The notes under the pieces: generated by a model
Told to the model about the DNA's origin: nothing
Seen by the model: the letters and a program-made list of their open reading frames with translations, nothing else
The model's database searches: none
Assembly: GCA_034510155.1 (NCBI GenBank)
Contig: CM067377.1
Coordinates: forward strand, 44,602,437-44,666,436
DNA from: Eucriotettix oculatus
Lineage: Eukaryota; Arthropoda; Insecta; Orthoptera; Tetrigidae
Direction of reading: 5' to 3'
Length of the DNA stretch: 64,000 nt
Program-made: the position numbers and the translations under genes
In this document: one piece after another, positions 52,770 to 64,000 of the stretch
How positions within the stretch are numbered: position 1 is the first letter of the stretch
How the letters are laid out: every line of letters begins with the position of its first letter

Positions 52770-53149
52770 CAGTAAGACATAATAACATTTTAATCTACAA
52801 TCATAAAGACTCGTTTATTTTTTAAACTTTAGTTATTGGAAAGTAAATATCTATTCATTTCTAAGCTTCCTCTTAAATCTAACCCTTGTCCACTATTAAC
52901 ATAATGCATTTAATTCTGTTATTTGCTATCGGTGACGAACCACAGTTATTAATCATGGTGAAACTGAATTAGTAAGAAGCTCTCTGATAGATGAAGACAA
53001 CGCATTTGTTTTCAGTGATATTATACATACTTAACGTGACACAATTTCGTTCGATAAAGTTAACAACGTTTAGTACTTAACCCTGATAACTCCCAATATT
53101 TGTAAAGTAAAGATCAGTAATGAAAAAGCATGTTCTTTAATTACGAGTA

Positions 53150-53340
53150 TGTGTATCGCTGAAGTCTGTGTGCGTGGACACGCATCAAGTCAAAGCTTTG
53201 CGAGCTGAAAAATTAAAAAGCTAATCAAGCGGAAGAAGCATTTTGCCGTGATTGCCATGCAATCCCAGACCCGGTAATTGGGAGCAAAACATGTATTGCT
53301 TTTGACTTGCCCGTTGCAAGAGTTCACAATTTTCCATTTT
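53150..53340. promoter_or_regulatory. Gene-free block, candidate regulatory element near the GC island
   Basis: Complex sequence with CTAATCAAG, GGTAATTGGG and ATTGCCATGCAATCCC, resembling clustered homeodomain-type sites, about 2.3 kb inside the putative first intron. No ORF. Confidence 0.25.
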
Positions 53341-54929
53341 CTAGCTTGCGTTATCCATATCAGTTTCGTTAGTCTTGGAACAATTTTAAAATAAACACAT
53401 GGTCAGAGATCTGAACGGAGTTGCGGTCTGTCCAATTCAAAACGTTCAGGTAGATTAACTATAGATTTTAATATATAAAATTATACAATAATAATTCTAC
53501 ATAAATAGGGACCTTCAAAATTATTTATTCTACTTTTATGAGCATTTTAACTGATGGAATTACAATATAACTGTCATTATGTGGTATGAAATAAAATCAT
53601 TGTGAACCAACTAAGAAGACAACATCAATTATATTTTTTTAAATATCCGATTCTTTAATTTTTTTAAAAAAGGTTAACATAATATCTCTGAATCCTGCGA
53701 TCGAAAAAGAAGAATAAGACAATTTATCAGCTTACTTCCTTCAAACTGTCTTGTCATAATTGATCCTGATATCGACGGAAAGTTAACAAACATTTGTAAA
53801 CACAGAAAATAATGTGGATATTATTGTTCACTCATGAATCAGGACATTTTTAAGTAATAACCTTTATAATGTTATTTGAAACGTAAAAGGTTTGATTTCG
53901 TTAAGGATACTGTTATAAACTTGTATCTAACAAATTATTCCGTTGGCATTATTCAGATTCATATACCACAAGTCAGACGTATATCACATAATGTTCGGAA
54001 ATATATTACGGAATTTGAAATAGAGAAATTGGTTAATTAATATTTTAAGTATTTCAACACGGGGAGAATTATAATTTTACCCTTTCCATAAAACTATAAA
54101 TATTAATATTAAGCACGCTGAAATTTATTATAAGTGCGCCACGCCAAATAAACTGTATTAATATTAATTAATAATACTTTAATCTCCGTTGATCAGAAAT
54201 AAATTCTACTGGAACCAAAATCGATTTGCAAAATAAATGCAGATTTTAAATGGAAGGAAGATAGTCTATTAATTTCAATTTTTATATTTTCCTTTACAAC
54301 TTCTTAGGAAATATGATTCAATCAGGAATGTTTTGACGTGCTCAATAAGGGGAACATCTACAAAGTTTATCTTCCAGATTATTTCCTGTAACGTACCAGC
54401 GTATTGTTTGAGCAAGACAATACTGAATCCATCGACTGTAATGTTAATTTGGGACGTGTAGATGCATGTTATTGACCTCCCTCTTGAAGGAAAGGTTGTG
54501 AGTTTATTAGAAGTTTTTAGTTGGTGTGCGTGGGCCCGCCGTAATAAATATATTTAAGTAAGGTTTTCGTTCTCTGCGGGAGTGCTCCTCCGTGACAGAT
54601 ACCGCAATTCATCCGCAACGAGGCGCTCACAAATTCATAAATCAAAGCAATTACACGGGAAAGCTACAACTCGCCGACAAAAACTCGCAAAGAAATGCGC
54701 ACGGCTTAAAAATAACATCTCCCATATGGCTTACTTTCAAAATGAACAGAAAAATCAAAATGATGCTTCAAATATGGATGCATGTGGTTATTGCTAATTG
54801 CCAATTTCTCAAACGAAAACATTATTTAAATAGTTCGTTCCAACATGTACTAAACTACTTGTAGATATAATCCCTATGTAGCATAAAACTGTAATGATAT
54901 TTGCATAACCTAGAAAGGGGCTTAACTGG

Positions 54930-54995
54930 ATTTATTCAGAAGATCAGGAAGGAAAATTATAACCAGATCAGGACTCGAACTCGGCACCTAGTTTT
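54930..54995 (-). repeat. Possible degenerate SINE head
   Basis: The minus strand contains a B-box-like GAGTTCGAGTCCTG near 54970, followed by an AT-rich body, but the A-box half is not recognisable. It may be a 5'-eroded SINE or a chance match. Confidence 0.25.
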
Positions 54996-55613
54996 ATTCA
55001 CTGAACACGAATAATTGATTGTTTCATAAAACAAATTTCTGAAATTAAATCATTCTCAGATTTAAGGAATGTGATTAATTCATTAAAGCAAATTCTATAA
55101 CACATATATTTCTTTGAAAAAGAATAAATTACACGCACAGATAACATTATAAACGATTGTAGGTATTTTTAAATACAGTAACACGGCTATGAACATTATA
55201 GTATTCAACTGGCGCAAGTTATAAAACTGAGACTGTATATTTATTGACTACGGTTCACAATATTCTTTGACAACCCTGACTAGATTGTATATATTTATTC
55301 CTTGTCAATAGTTACTATCAATTCTCAAGTAATGGAAAGTCAGGAAAATAACTGTCTATGATTTTTCAGTGTAATTAACCTCTAACTTGGCCACCGAGTC
55401 AGAAGTGATGATATATTATGAACGGTAAAACTGTTCTAATTTTTTTAATTCAACTTCGGTTAACTAGTAGGCCTAATAATGAGTCAAGTGGGTGTGTGTT
55501 TTACAGAAAGAATTAAGATAAAAATCGTGATAGAGCCAGGGATTTGAGGGCACCCGTCAGGTGGTTGCATCCCCGGCCCTGTCACAATTCGGTGTCATCT
55601 CTGAGATGATTAC

Positions 55614-56590
55614 CTATGTTGTGGGCGGCGCTGACGACGCAGTAGCCCCCCGCGGGCCCACCATGGGCCGCCAAGGAGTGCGGGGGGTGGTGCAGGCCCA
55701 GGTAGGTGGGCGCGCCGGCGGTGGTCGCCACGACGACGTCGCAAGGAGGCGCCGTCACTCTACGCCGGCCGGGAAAGTGGGCGGCGCGGACGGGCGTCGT
55801 CTTGGAGGTTGGGTTGCTGCGAGGGCGGCGGTTCTACTGCAGCGGATGCCGCCGAAACACCATCACAAGTTTCGAAAGAGTTTCAGCAGCGCACTGCCGA
55901 TCGGTCAGAGACGCTGGATCGTCCCGAAGCACTTGGTTCACAAACTCGACACACGATTCCTCTTTACTAATGTTAGATTGTCTACACTCCTGGAGGTTGA
56001 TGCCAACAATATTTTTCCCCCAAACAAAGTCACTGAGCACACGTTTCGAGTGTTGAGGGATGGAGTATAAAGGCGCAGGCTGAGGTTCTTAAAGTCTGTT
56101 AGAGGGTTTCGTGCACGGTCACCGCGTCGGAAGATTCGTACTCCTCACGCGCACTCAGCCCTGCCACACACTGCACGCTCCGTCTGCGCGGCCGCTTCTG
56201 CGCCTCGCTCGCACTGCGGTGTCGGGGAAGGCCGGGCGCCTCGTCACGTGACGACTCACGATTGGCCGCAGCGCCGACCCCGCCCCCCGCGGCCCGGAGC
56301 CGAACCTCCGCGCAGGCGCCGCCTTCGGTCTCCATGACGACGGTCACTCCGAACACTCCATTGGCTGCCGAAGGAGTGGCTAGCCACTCGGCGCCGGTGG
56401 AATATCGACCTTAGTAACAAGGTCGTCTTTGGCCGAGAAAGCGGTACACGGACGCAGGCTCACTCCTTCTTTTCGTCCCACCTTTATTTCTTTTTCTGCC
56501 GCTAATCCCCGTTCCTCTGTGAACCAGTTCCACCTTCCCTTTTCTTTCTTCTCCGCGCTCTTCCACCCACTTTTACGATGAGCGACGCGC
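55614..56590 (-). other. Lim1: Candidate GC-rich leader exon of Lim1 (mostly or wholly 5'UTR)
   Basis: The minus strand here is strongly GC- and CpG-rich compared with flanks. It ends at ACATAG|GTAATC, a plausible donor with the exon end at 55614. Joined to the acceptor at 34157, the frame from the TAG near 55833 to the LIM exon stays open: ...YCVVSAAHNI-G-RPHPAALL...MLSACAGC. No in-frame ATG lies in that segment, so the simplest reading is a 5'UTR that happens to lack stops because it is GC-rich; a non-AUG start cannot be excluded. The region also holds short upstream ORFs (minus 56356-56099, 85 codons; minus 56040-55834, 68 codons; and a 16-codon ORF whose TAG overlaps the donor). None matches a family I recognise. 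The 5' end is set only by a TATA-like box at 56613-56620 and is approximate. The link to Lim1 is inferred from strand, spacing and reading frame, not from transcript data. Confidence 0.45.
56066..56072 (+). promoter_or_regulatory. TATA-like box, plus strand, possible divergent promoter
   Basis: TATAAAG on the plus strand inside the GC island, pointing away from Lim1. No convincing plus-strand coding exon follows, so it may be a chance match or the start of a divergent non-coding transcript. Confidence 0.2.
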
Positions 56591-56612
56591 GCGCCTCCCC
56601 TGTCTGCGTCAA

Positions 56613-56620
56613 TATTTATA
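56613..56620 (-). promoter_or_regulatory. TATA-like box, minus strand, possible Lim1 core promoter
   Basis: TATAAATA on the minus strand at the right edge of the GC island. A start site about 30 nt downstream would fall near 56590, giving a leader exon of roughly 1 kb up to the donor at 55614. No strong initiator sequence is evident, so this is weak support. Confidence 0.3.
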
Positions 56621-57679
56621 ACTTGACACCCGTGTCGAGAGAGGAAGCGGCGAGGGGAGAGAACCGCATGGCGCCGTAAAAGTTGCTCGCTCTGCCTCTG
56701 CGATAAACAACAATAATACAGAAGCCTGCTATTAGCAGGTTACTTTCATATTCCAAAGCGACACGCTTCAAAGATTTCAGTTCCCTTTGAAGCCTTACAA
56801 AAGAAACCACAAGACCGAATCAATAATCGTGATTAATTAAAGATCCAAGTTCGGAGAAGAGCGAGCAGAGAGGTCTTACCCTCGAAGTCATTGCGATGCC
56901 ACAAGTCATTTCTCATGCCTAAACGATAACAAACATTAATGCACACCATAACAATCAAAGGATCGAATAGCGTCTGTGTCTTCTAATACGTAATGATTAC
57001 GCCGGAAGCGTGTCCAAATGGCTAATTTAACAAGTAAAAATATGAAATTAATTTAAATTCTTTAATTCCTAGCTACTTCTTTTAAATGAGAACATGCAAA
57101 ATTAATTATGGGCTATTCTTTGCTTTAATTATAGGTAGGAATGAATAACGTTGTATTAACGGTAGTTCTAGGAGAAACTTAAATGTCCAAAACACTGAGG
57201 TGGCAGCTGATGGAAGCTGGAATCGCGTAGCTTTATCGGTAAATGATTTTTTTAATTATAATTTTTCGTGCACGTTATTTGCTTTGTATTTAACACTGTT
57301 TTTAGCTATTTTATTGTTTCTTTACTTAAATTTATTTATAGTCACATCAATAATACTGCCATCAGTGGCTTACAGAATTTTAAATTTCTATTTCCGGGTA
57401 CAGTTTTTTTTAGAAACATGATTATGTTTTGTGGGGTTCGGTTACTTTTATAATCTCATAGATCCCCTTTTTATCAAATTTTTGGCAGTACTTAATGAGG
57501 TGTTAAACTGTAATTTGGGTACTGTACTGGTCACTTATCGGCAGCGGTTACTTTGTTATAATATAAAGATACGTTTTCCTTTTATTCGAATGGACGTGTC
57601 GATATAACAATTGGATGAGCAGCAACTTTCGGCAAAATCAGGCGTTATGGAATACAGCCAAAGATAAAGAAAGGTTGGT

Positions 57680-57732
57680 TTATGTTGTTGTTGTGGTATT
57701 CAGTCCTAAGACTGGTCTGATGCAACCCGTTA
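57680..57732 (-). mobile_element. Short 3' tail of the same non-LTR family as at 5.35 kb
   Basis: About 46 nt (TGTTGTTGTTGTGGTATTCA, then GTCCTAAGACTGGTCTGATG) match the 5349-5395 segment almost base for base, including the TTG tail run. It is cut off after GCAACCC, a severely 5'-truncated insertion. Confidence 0.75.
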
Positions 57733-60239
57733 AAATGTTGAAATCGAGCACAGAGGTGATTATAAAACTTCTTATAAAACACAGCAATTACACAAATAAA
57801 CTATTAAAACTGTCCGCCTATAATCGTTTATAAACGAAGTGTTCATATTTTATTGATCCTAAGTGTAACCTACATAGCCATATAACTCATAATATTAGCA
57901 ATTTTAAACTACGTACGAATATTATACAAAATTTACGTACTTTAAATTGATCTAGTTATGCAGCAAAACTATTTGTTTAGGCACAAAAATAGTAAATGAC
58001 AGTTTCCAAAACGAATGCAGAATTTCAAATCCTTAGTGTCTACCAATTCAGCGACATCTTGTCAGGAACTGCTGCAGTGACATTTAGCTTGGCGGACGCC
58101 ACAAATTGAGTGAAAATTCTATCGAAGGGAAAAGGAAGTGGTCTGCTCTGCTGACGAAAGGTTACTCTGTACGTCGGAAAAAGATCAGCACTTCAATTAT
58201 GAATCGCAAGATAGAAGTATTTTTTTCCTGAATTATCTTTCCTTTTACAAGTCTGCTAAATACGAGCACCGAAACATGGAACAAAATCATAGCATTGTTG
58301 AGCTCTAATAAATGGGATTTATTTTCTGAACTTAAATTATCATATATCAAGTTCTTAATACGCACTATACATTTTTTTTAACATTTCACAGTTACAATCC
58401 ATATAAGACATCAGCCTATAGATATTTTCTATAATATTCAAATAGATCATCATTTTTTATTGAATGTCTCTGAAATAAAGGAAAACTCTATTTCACTATC
58501 GCGGAACAAAGGAAAAATTTCCGTATAAAAATCATGGCCGCAATATAATAGTTGTCTAAAATGTTTATAATAGAATTGTTCCCTTACATATTAACAAAAT
58601 TTTACGTAAGAAATAAAGTATCCGATTAATAAACGCAAATAAGCTGTCTAGCATTGTTGCTATATTTTCCCAGTAAATTCGTAAGTCTGCATTTTTAACA
58701 ACAACCCGGAGTTATTGGTTTTGAAACATAATCATCCAAAAAAAATTCTGATGAAATGAAATGGGGGAATTTTTTTTAGCTGGAAGCAAAAAATTGAATG
58801 CGTTTTCTATTGCATAATTTGGAAAAGTCGGTAAGTGTAAATTGAGAAGCAGAGAGAAACCATTCATGATCAGAAAAACGGATATCGTCAGTCTTAAACT
58901 GGACTGAACTAAGTAATGTTTTGGACGCTCATGCTCGTGCAAAGAATCGTTCGCTCACAGAAACGAATACACACGTTTTCTGTTCAACACAGATTTTCTA
59001 AATATAACTTCGAATTAGTTTAAGTACTGAAATAATGTATCTTGAGCATAATAAAAAGTATTTTATAGAAGATTCAAACTTTATAAATATATTCAACCTC
59101 AGTTTTGGACGTTAAATTGCTCTTGTTTTTACAACCAGCTGTTCTTAAAATTCAGTACACAAGTCCATCTTTTATCAATTCTTAAAATGAGTGTCCAATA
59201 AACATTTCATGTTAATTACAGAAGGGATTTTCACAATATTTTGTTAATTTGTAATACGAGAAATCTTAACGACAGATAATGGCTTTTCATTATAAATATA
59301 TTTAAATGATCTTTCCCTACCCTGAAGTATGTACAACGTTTAAGCATATGTTTCCGAATTCAGAAACTAGAAATGATCTCATCAGTTCTAAAATCCTTTC
59401 CGCACACATTCGACGTCGGCTGGAACCGTAATTTTGCCGCGATCCCGAAGTCCGCAGAGAATACGAAACCCCCTCACCGGCAAATAGGAACAATTCCAAC
59501 AGTGCGATATCGCCCACAAAACTTCACTGAGCAAAAAAAAAAAGTTCTTTGTAGAAGTCGTCGGTAGGGGGCAGCGATGCACCCGGGTCTAATCTCCCTG
59601 TGAGATATTTTGCCACCGATATGGGAATGTAAGCGCAGGAATTGAAAGGGGAGTTGTGTTTATATGGCAGGCCGGGAGCTGCATCCAATTTCCCCTTCCA
59701 TAGTCAGGGCTGGACAAACTTCAAGACGCCCTCCCATTGCAAATGATCCATTTTTGCTGCGCTTTACTTGCACGTTCACAATTCGTTGCTTCTACAGTTC
59801 GCAAGTTTTCACGATGATGATTGGAACGATAAATCGCTGTATGAGCTGACGATAGCAGAAAAAGTTAAAGGGGACGCAAATTTACATGACAAGTTTAAAA
59901 ATAATGTGAGTGGCGAATTCGAATGATGTTAAATTTACGATCACTAGGGAATATAAAACCTTATTTATCAGTCTAAAATTTTATTGCATATCATTTTTTT
60001 CAAGACGAGAGCTTTTGACTTTTCAATCATCACCACTCTAAAAATATCTCGACAGATTGCTATTTTACATATAACTTATGCTTTCATTTTATCTCTAATG
60101 AAGATATCCTGTTTCTATAAACATTGTCAGAAAATAATACAATTATGTAACCTACTCGTTGAACGGCCCACGTCAAATTAAAATTAATTAATACATACTT
60201 AGACCTGTTTAATAAACATTTATTTGAAAAATTATTTCG

Positions 60240-60670
60240 CTGCATAAGTGGAGTTTACTTTATCACTCCACATAATCGTCCGCTACATGTTCTCACTTGT
60301 CACAGCTGTACACGAGCTTTAAAATTCTCGTTTTCTACCCGATTGCTGCCAGTCCCGTAAACCAGTTATTGACTGCTGTCTTCAACTCATCATCACTTCT
60401 GAAACATTTTACGCACAGAAACTTTTTCAACTTAGTGAAAAGGCGAAAGAAGTTGGGACATTGTCCGGGCAATGGATAATAAGAAAGCTTCCTTCCAAAT
60501 TCATACGGCATGTATCTGGTTGCAGCAGCTGTATGAGGACGGGCATTGTAATGATGTAGCATTGAGTGATTTGCGCTTCGCTGTGGGATGTTATGGGACC
60601 CTTTAACAATATGATCAACAAAAGCATCTTCATCGGTTTGATTCGGGACTGGCGGCAGCCGAGTACAACG
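60240..60670 (-). pseudogene. Mariner-type transposase C-terminal fragment, inactive
   Basis: The minus frame from 60562 reads MLHHYNARPHTAAATR, then LFTKLKKFL, then FRSDDELKTAVNNWFTGLAA, the C-terminal half of a mariner transposase. The Asp expected in LHDNARPH is Tyr here. The SPDLAPSD box has become LPGQCPNF, so both catalytic aspartates of this half are missing. A stop follows LAAIG, but the downstream frame continues with KLVYSCDK, matching the usual C-terminus. Upstream of 60600 only weak similarity (IKPMKMLLLI) remains. No terminal inverted repeats were identified. Confidence 0.75.
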
Positions 60671-62397
60671 CGGTGAATGTAAAGTTCGCGGACAGATAAG
60701 GCAAATTACTAAATGTATTACATGAAGAGGTGAAGAACGCTTGACTTATGTAGGTAAATCGTTTTTTGCATAAATATTTGTTTTTAAATATTTTAGAATA
60801 CAGACAAATAGATCTGAGTATGTATTACATGATGACAAAAGACAAATTTAATGTATTCAATATAGAAGTTTCAAATACATTACTCATCAACGGTCTTTGT
60901 TCTAAAATATTATGCTGTAATAGAAAGATAAACTAGTTTTCATCAGTTAATATGAATAAGTAAGAATCTGTTCTAAAACGAAAACAGCTTAAGACTATGT
61001 GAAGCCGCTCAAAATAAATAATTTAAAGTTTACATAATTCTTAATCGTTTTAAGTCATGCAACGATTCAGTCTAATTCACCCGATCCGTCAAGTCTCAAT
61101 ACCGAATGCCTGACAAATGATAAAACATATTATTCCAGAAGCAAACGTAATCCGATTAAAAGAATAAATTGGAATGCGACAACAATATCATTTGATGTTT
61201 GCACAATTTTAATATAATATAATCTGGTTGATAAAAAATAATATGGTAGAGAAGGTTTTATATCACGTGACACGAAATAAGCGAATTATTTATGATTGAT
61301 TAAATAAGGATATTAACATATACCCTAACGTCATTTCTTTTATGAGGCAAGTACAGATAATTGAAATCAATTGATCGTTGTTCAATTAACAAGTTCATTA
61401 ATAAACTAATATCAACAGGATTTAATTGTACTTTAGTATTTTTATGAGATTATTCCAGATAAATTTCAGTTTTAAAAGACAAAACGACTTCAGGTCACAT
61501 GATCGCGGTTAAGTGTTAGTCAAAAACAGATTTTAATCACGTCCTACAAATTCAAGACCTCTTCTGTATGGCCTATATAAAGAAAGTAGTTTGAACATTT
61601 TTAAGAACGGCTTCAAAGTTTTCCACACATACAAATATTTTACGGTATGACAGTGTGGTAAAAGGGACAATGTTCATATATAATAAAAACTTCTGAAAAC
61701 AAGCATCGAAAGCTTTTGTATCCTAGTTGAAGGGGAACTTGAGTACTAGCCAGAACTGAAGTTAACTGCATGAAATAAATTTTATGATTTCACTTCATTT
61801 TACATATGTACACGAAAGTATAAATTGATATATCCATGTTCGTTAGAAGTATTCAATATTGTCTTGGAGTGGGAAATTTAAATGACCTTTTTTGATAAGA
61901 ATTGGTCCTCAGCTCATTTCAGTAATATTTTATAAGAATATTTCTCTGAGCAACTTTTTTTAAATTTGAAAAATTACTAGAGATGTTACTATCTTTACGT
62001 ACCAACGAAACCGATATTTTAAATCATACTCAGATGATTTAAACAAAATCAATCACATTTCTATTGTTAATTACTGTTAATATGTTCTATTAGTAACGCA
62101 AGAGTTTTTTAATCGTTGATTTTATCATTGATGTAAGGAGTACATCTACATTTACATATCTGTAAATAATCCAAGCTTGTCTTATTTAGAAAAGAAATTA
62201 AGATCCATATTTGAAAATATGAATTAAAAAAATAATGAGTAAAAAATGTATGTTAACATGTTGCGTGTTATCTCATACTTACTGAATTATACTTTTTAAA
62301 TAATTAATTATAAGTTAGCATAGCAGTGTATCTTAAAAATTTATACATACATGTAAGGCGTATTATATTTCCTGTAACGCGATTAATGTCTGTATTA

Positions 62398-62418
62398 ATA
62401 TATATATATATATATATA
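62398..62418. repeat. (AT)n microsatellite
   Basis: About ten AT units in an AT-rich gene-free stretch. Confidence 0.9.
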
Positions 62419-63303
62419 CTGTCGAACGGTAATATAACTATCTGGGTGCTTGGCGACGCCCGGAAATTCTTTATATTAACCCACTACAGTCTTTAATTCA
62501 ACAGTAATCACTTTGTCGGAACGTGATTAAAACACCAGCTAGACCGTCACATTTTGACAATTTAATTTTTCAAACCCCTCTAGGTTATGAGAGATGAATT
62601 TCATGATAACAACCGCAGACAGACAGTATCTTAATCAATCCAAGAATTTTTCTGGTACCATAAATAAGCACAGTAACTTAAAAAAGTATGAAAAACGTGT
62701 ACAATACTGAGAGGCGCTTTCAATCTCACTAACCGCGAAAAATATTTATTCACATGCAAATATCTGTACGTTTTAAATTCCCATACCCTCCTAGGGATGG
62801 CAGTAGTGTCTCAAATATACAGCCCTTGCAGACTTCTAAATCGACAGGAACACGTGTACAAAATTTAGTCGAAATTGTTCCACGTATTTAGATTTATATA
62901 CGGCACATTCATACATCAAAATATACTGAAACAGTATATTATAAGGAGAACATACTTGAGACGTCTCTTCCGTACTATTACCTTGAAATAATGTGTATAG
63001 TTTATATATACATATGTACGAAAAATAAAATTTAGTGTATGCAGCCCTGATTATATATACTTAATCTGCACTATTAGCATATTTATAAACAAATTAATCT
63101 ATACATAATTTTCTCAGTATACACGTAACTACAATCCACGAAATATATCAGAACTCAGCAATACGAAATCGAAATTTGAAAATAATCCCAAGCTACGACG
63201 CAATAAACTTGCGCATGAATTGATGTTAAAGTCAAAAGTGACCGTTTTTCAAACGGCCATTATGAAAAATTGAGATAATGTGTTTCTTTATGTGACAAAT
63301 ACG

Positions 63304-63320
63304 ATATATATATATATATA
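63304..63320. repeat. (AT)n microsatellite, short
   Basis: Eight AT units. Confidence 0.85.
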
Positions 63321-64000
63321 AAGAATGAATTATATGTTAGCATAGCATTTTTTCTTGAATTAAAGCCGTTTAAGAGGAGAAAAATTAAGAACAGACACTG
63401 AAATTTATATAAAGATACATTTTAAGTTTAATTTTGCACATGATAATTTCTAAAATTCTCAGCAAGCAATCCGTTCTTAATTCATTCTATTTTTGTCAGC
63501 ACTCCGGAAACATATTTTATACACTAAACCCTAGCATATTATTAGACTAATCCCGCTGTGTCCTCATAAAATATCCAGCACATTCCTCTCTTACCAATAC
63601 TTCCTGAGACTATTTCGTTTCGGAACGTTAAAAAGTATATCCTGAAAAATGGGTTTTCGCTTTGTCGAATTGCATTTCAATTTAATTTTAGCTTGAAGCA
63701 TCAACGCATCTTAATTTTTTGAGTGCCTCTTTCCAGAGAGTTCTTCTCGAATAAGTGAGGAATTATAAACAATTACAAAACTATGTTTCTCAATTTATGA
63801 CTTCCAACTTTTATTTCTTTCTTATGCAAAGAAATGAGCAATCTTAAAATTCTATTGTAGTTACATCCCGACTTATCATTTGCATGGCATTTGTTATTGA
63901 TTACAGGTGCTATATATGACTGAATCATTAAGAGGCTGAGGATAATGTAAAACTGAAATTTACTTTGACTCGCTTCTCAGTCTTCCTTTCCGTTATAGAT

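Larger units (their letters stand above)
34157..55613 (-). other. Putative first intron of Lim1 (21457 nt)
   Basis: If the donor at 55613 and acceptor at 34157 are used, this AT-rich interval is the first intron. It contains the permuted non-LTR fragment at 35.6-36.35 kb, two inverted-repeat structures, foldback elements at 45.1 and 46.7 kb, and GC-richer gene-free blocks near 39.4-40.1, 40.8-41.25, 41.9-42.2, 42.4-42.65, 44.0-44.25, 48.1-48.6 and 53.15-53.35 kb. Apart from these I see no gene; remaining open frames are short and AT-rich. Confidence 0.4.
55605..56720. promoter_or_regulatory. CpG-rich island, probable promoter region
   Basis: This stretch of about 1.1 kb has many CpG dinucleotides and GC-rich blocks (such as cgcgcgcgcc and ccccgccccccgcggcccgg), in a window that is otherwise AT-rich. 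It sits upstream of the LIM exon in the direction of transcription. The two TATA-like boxes inside it are listed separately. It is the strongest promoter-like island in the window. Confidence 0.5.
56721..64000. other. Upstream flank of the GC island, no gene recognised
   Basis: Apart from a non-LTR tail at 57.68 kb, a decayed mariner at 60.3 kb and AT dinucleotide runs, this is AT-rich sequence. Its open frames are under 80 codons and none was recognised as a host gene. Confidence 0.5.

Noticed and set aside
55561..56070. Plus-strand 169-codon ORF, the longest in the window
   Set aside because: Low-complexity Gly/Arg/Ala-rich translation of a CpG island with no domain. It runs through the minus-strand donor and is best explained by base composition.
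1..64000. Operons, CRISPR arrays, prophage or bacterial defence systems
   Set aside because: Base composition, very long introns, SINEs, LINEs and mariner remnants are those of an animal genome; no direct-repeat arrays with regular spacers were seen.

Overview
This is AT-rich animal genomic DNA with one recognisable host gene and a large amount of decayed transposon sequence. Introns longer than 20 kb, conserved-looking GC-richer patches and arthropod-type repeats suggest a large insect genome, perhaps polyneopteran (cockroach, stick insect or orthopteran). The species is a guess. I see no bacterial, plasmid or phage features, CRISPR array, rRNA or functional tRNA gene.

The anchor is a minus-strand exon at 33949-34156. 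It encodes the first LIM zinc-finger domain of a LIM-homeodomain transcription factor of the Lim1 (vertebrate Lhx1/Lhx5) group. It has a T-rich acceptor upstream and a donor directly after the LIM1 domain. No second LIM domain or homeodomain is visible to the left, so the next intron exceeds 33.9 kb within the window. A GC/CpG-rich island lies 21.5 kb upstream in the minus direction, at 55.6-56.7 kb. It ends in a candidate splice donor (55614|55613) that would join the LIM exon in an open frame. I read it as the candidate promoter and 5' leader exon of Lim1. Its right edge carries a minus-strand TATA-like sequence.

The rest is intron or upstream intergenic sequence. Left part (1-33.9 kb): tRNA-derived SINEs (1.85, 17.6, 17.8 kb), non-LTR retrotransposon 3' ends (5.0, 5.35, 26.5 kb), a degenerate transposon-family ORF (9.7 kb), a palindromic MITE-like element (15.0 kb), a decayed DDE transposase (33.2 kb), and GC-richer gene-free blocks that may be regulatory. 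Middle part (34.2-55.6 kb): a non-LTR reverse transcriptase whose domains lie in permuted order (35.6-36.35 kb), two large inverted-repeat structures (36.8-38.75 kb and 51.26-52.77 kb), and foldback elements at 45.1 and 46.7 kb. Right part (56.7-64 kb): a non-LTR tail (57.7 kb), a dead mariner transposase (60.3 kb) and AT-rich DNA.

The most interesting structural signals are two inverted pairs (102-bp arms at about 98% identity, and arms of about 230-250 bp) and a recurring motif found about a dozen times on both strands. That motif is CTGAnGAA, then a hairpin, then GACGAAACGT, and it resembles the layout of a hammerhead-ribozyme core. Apart from the LIM exon, nothing was called as a confident host protein-coding gene.
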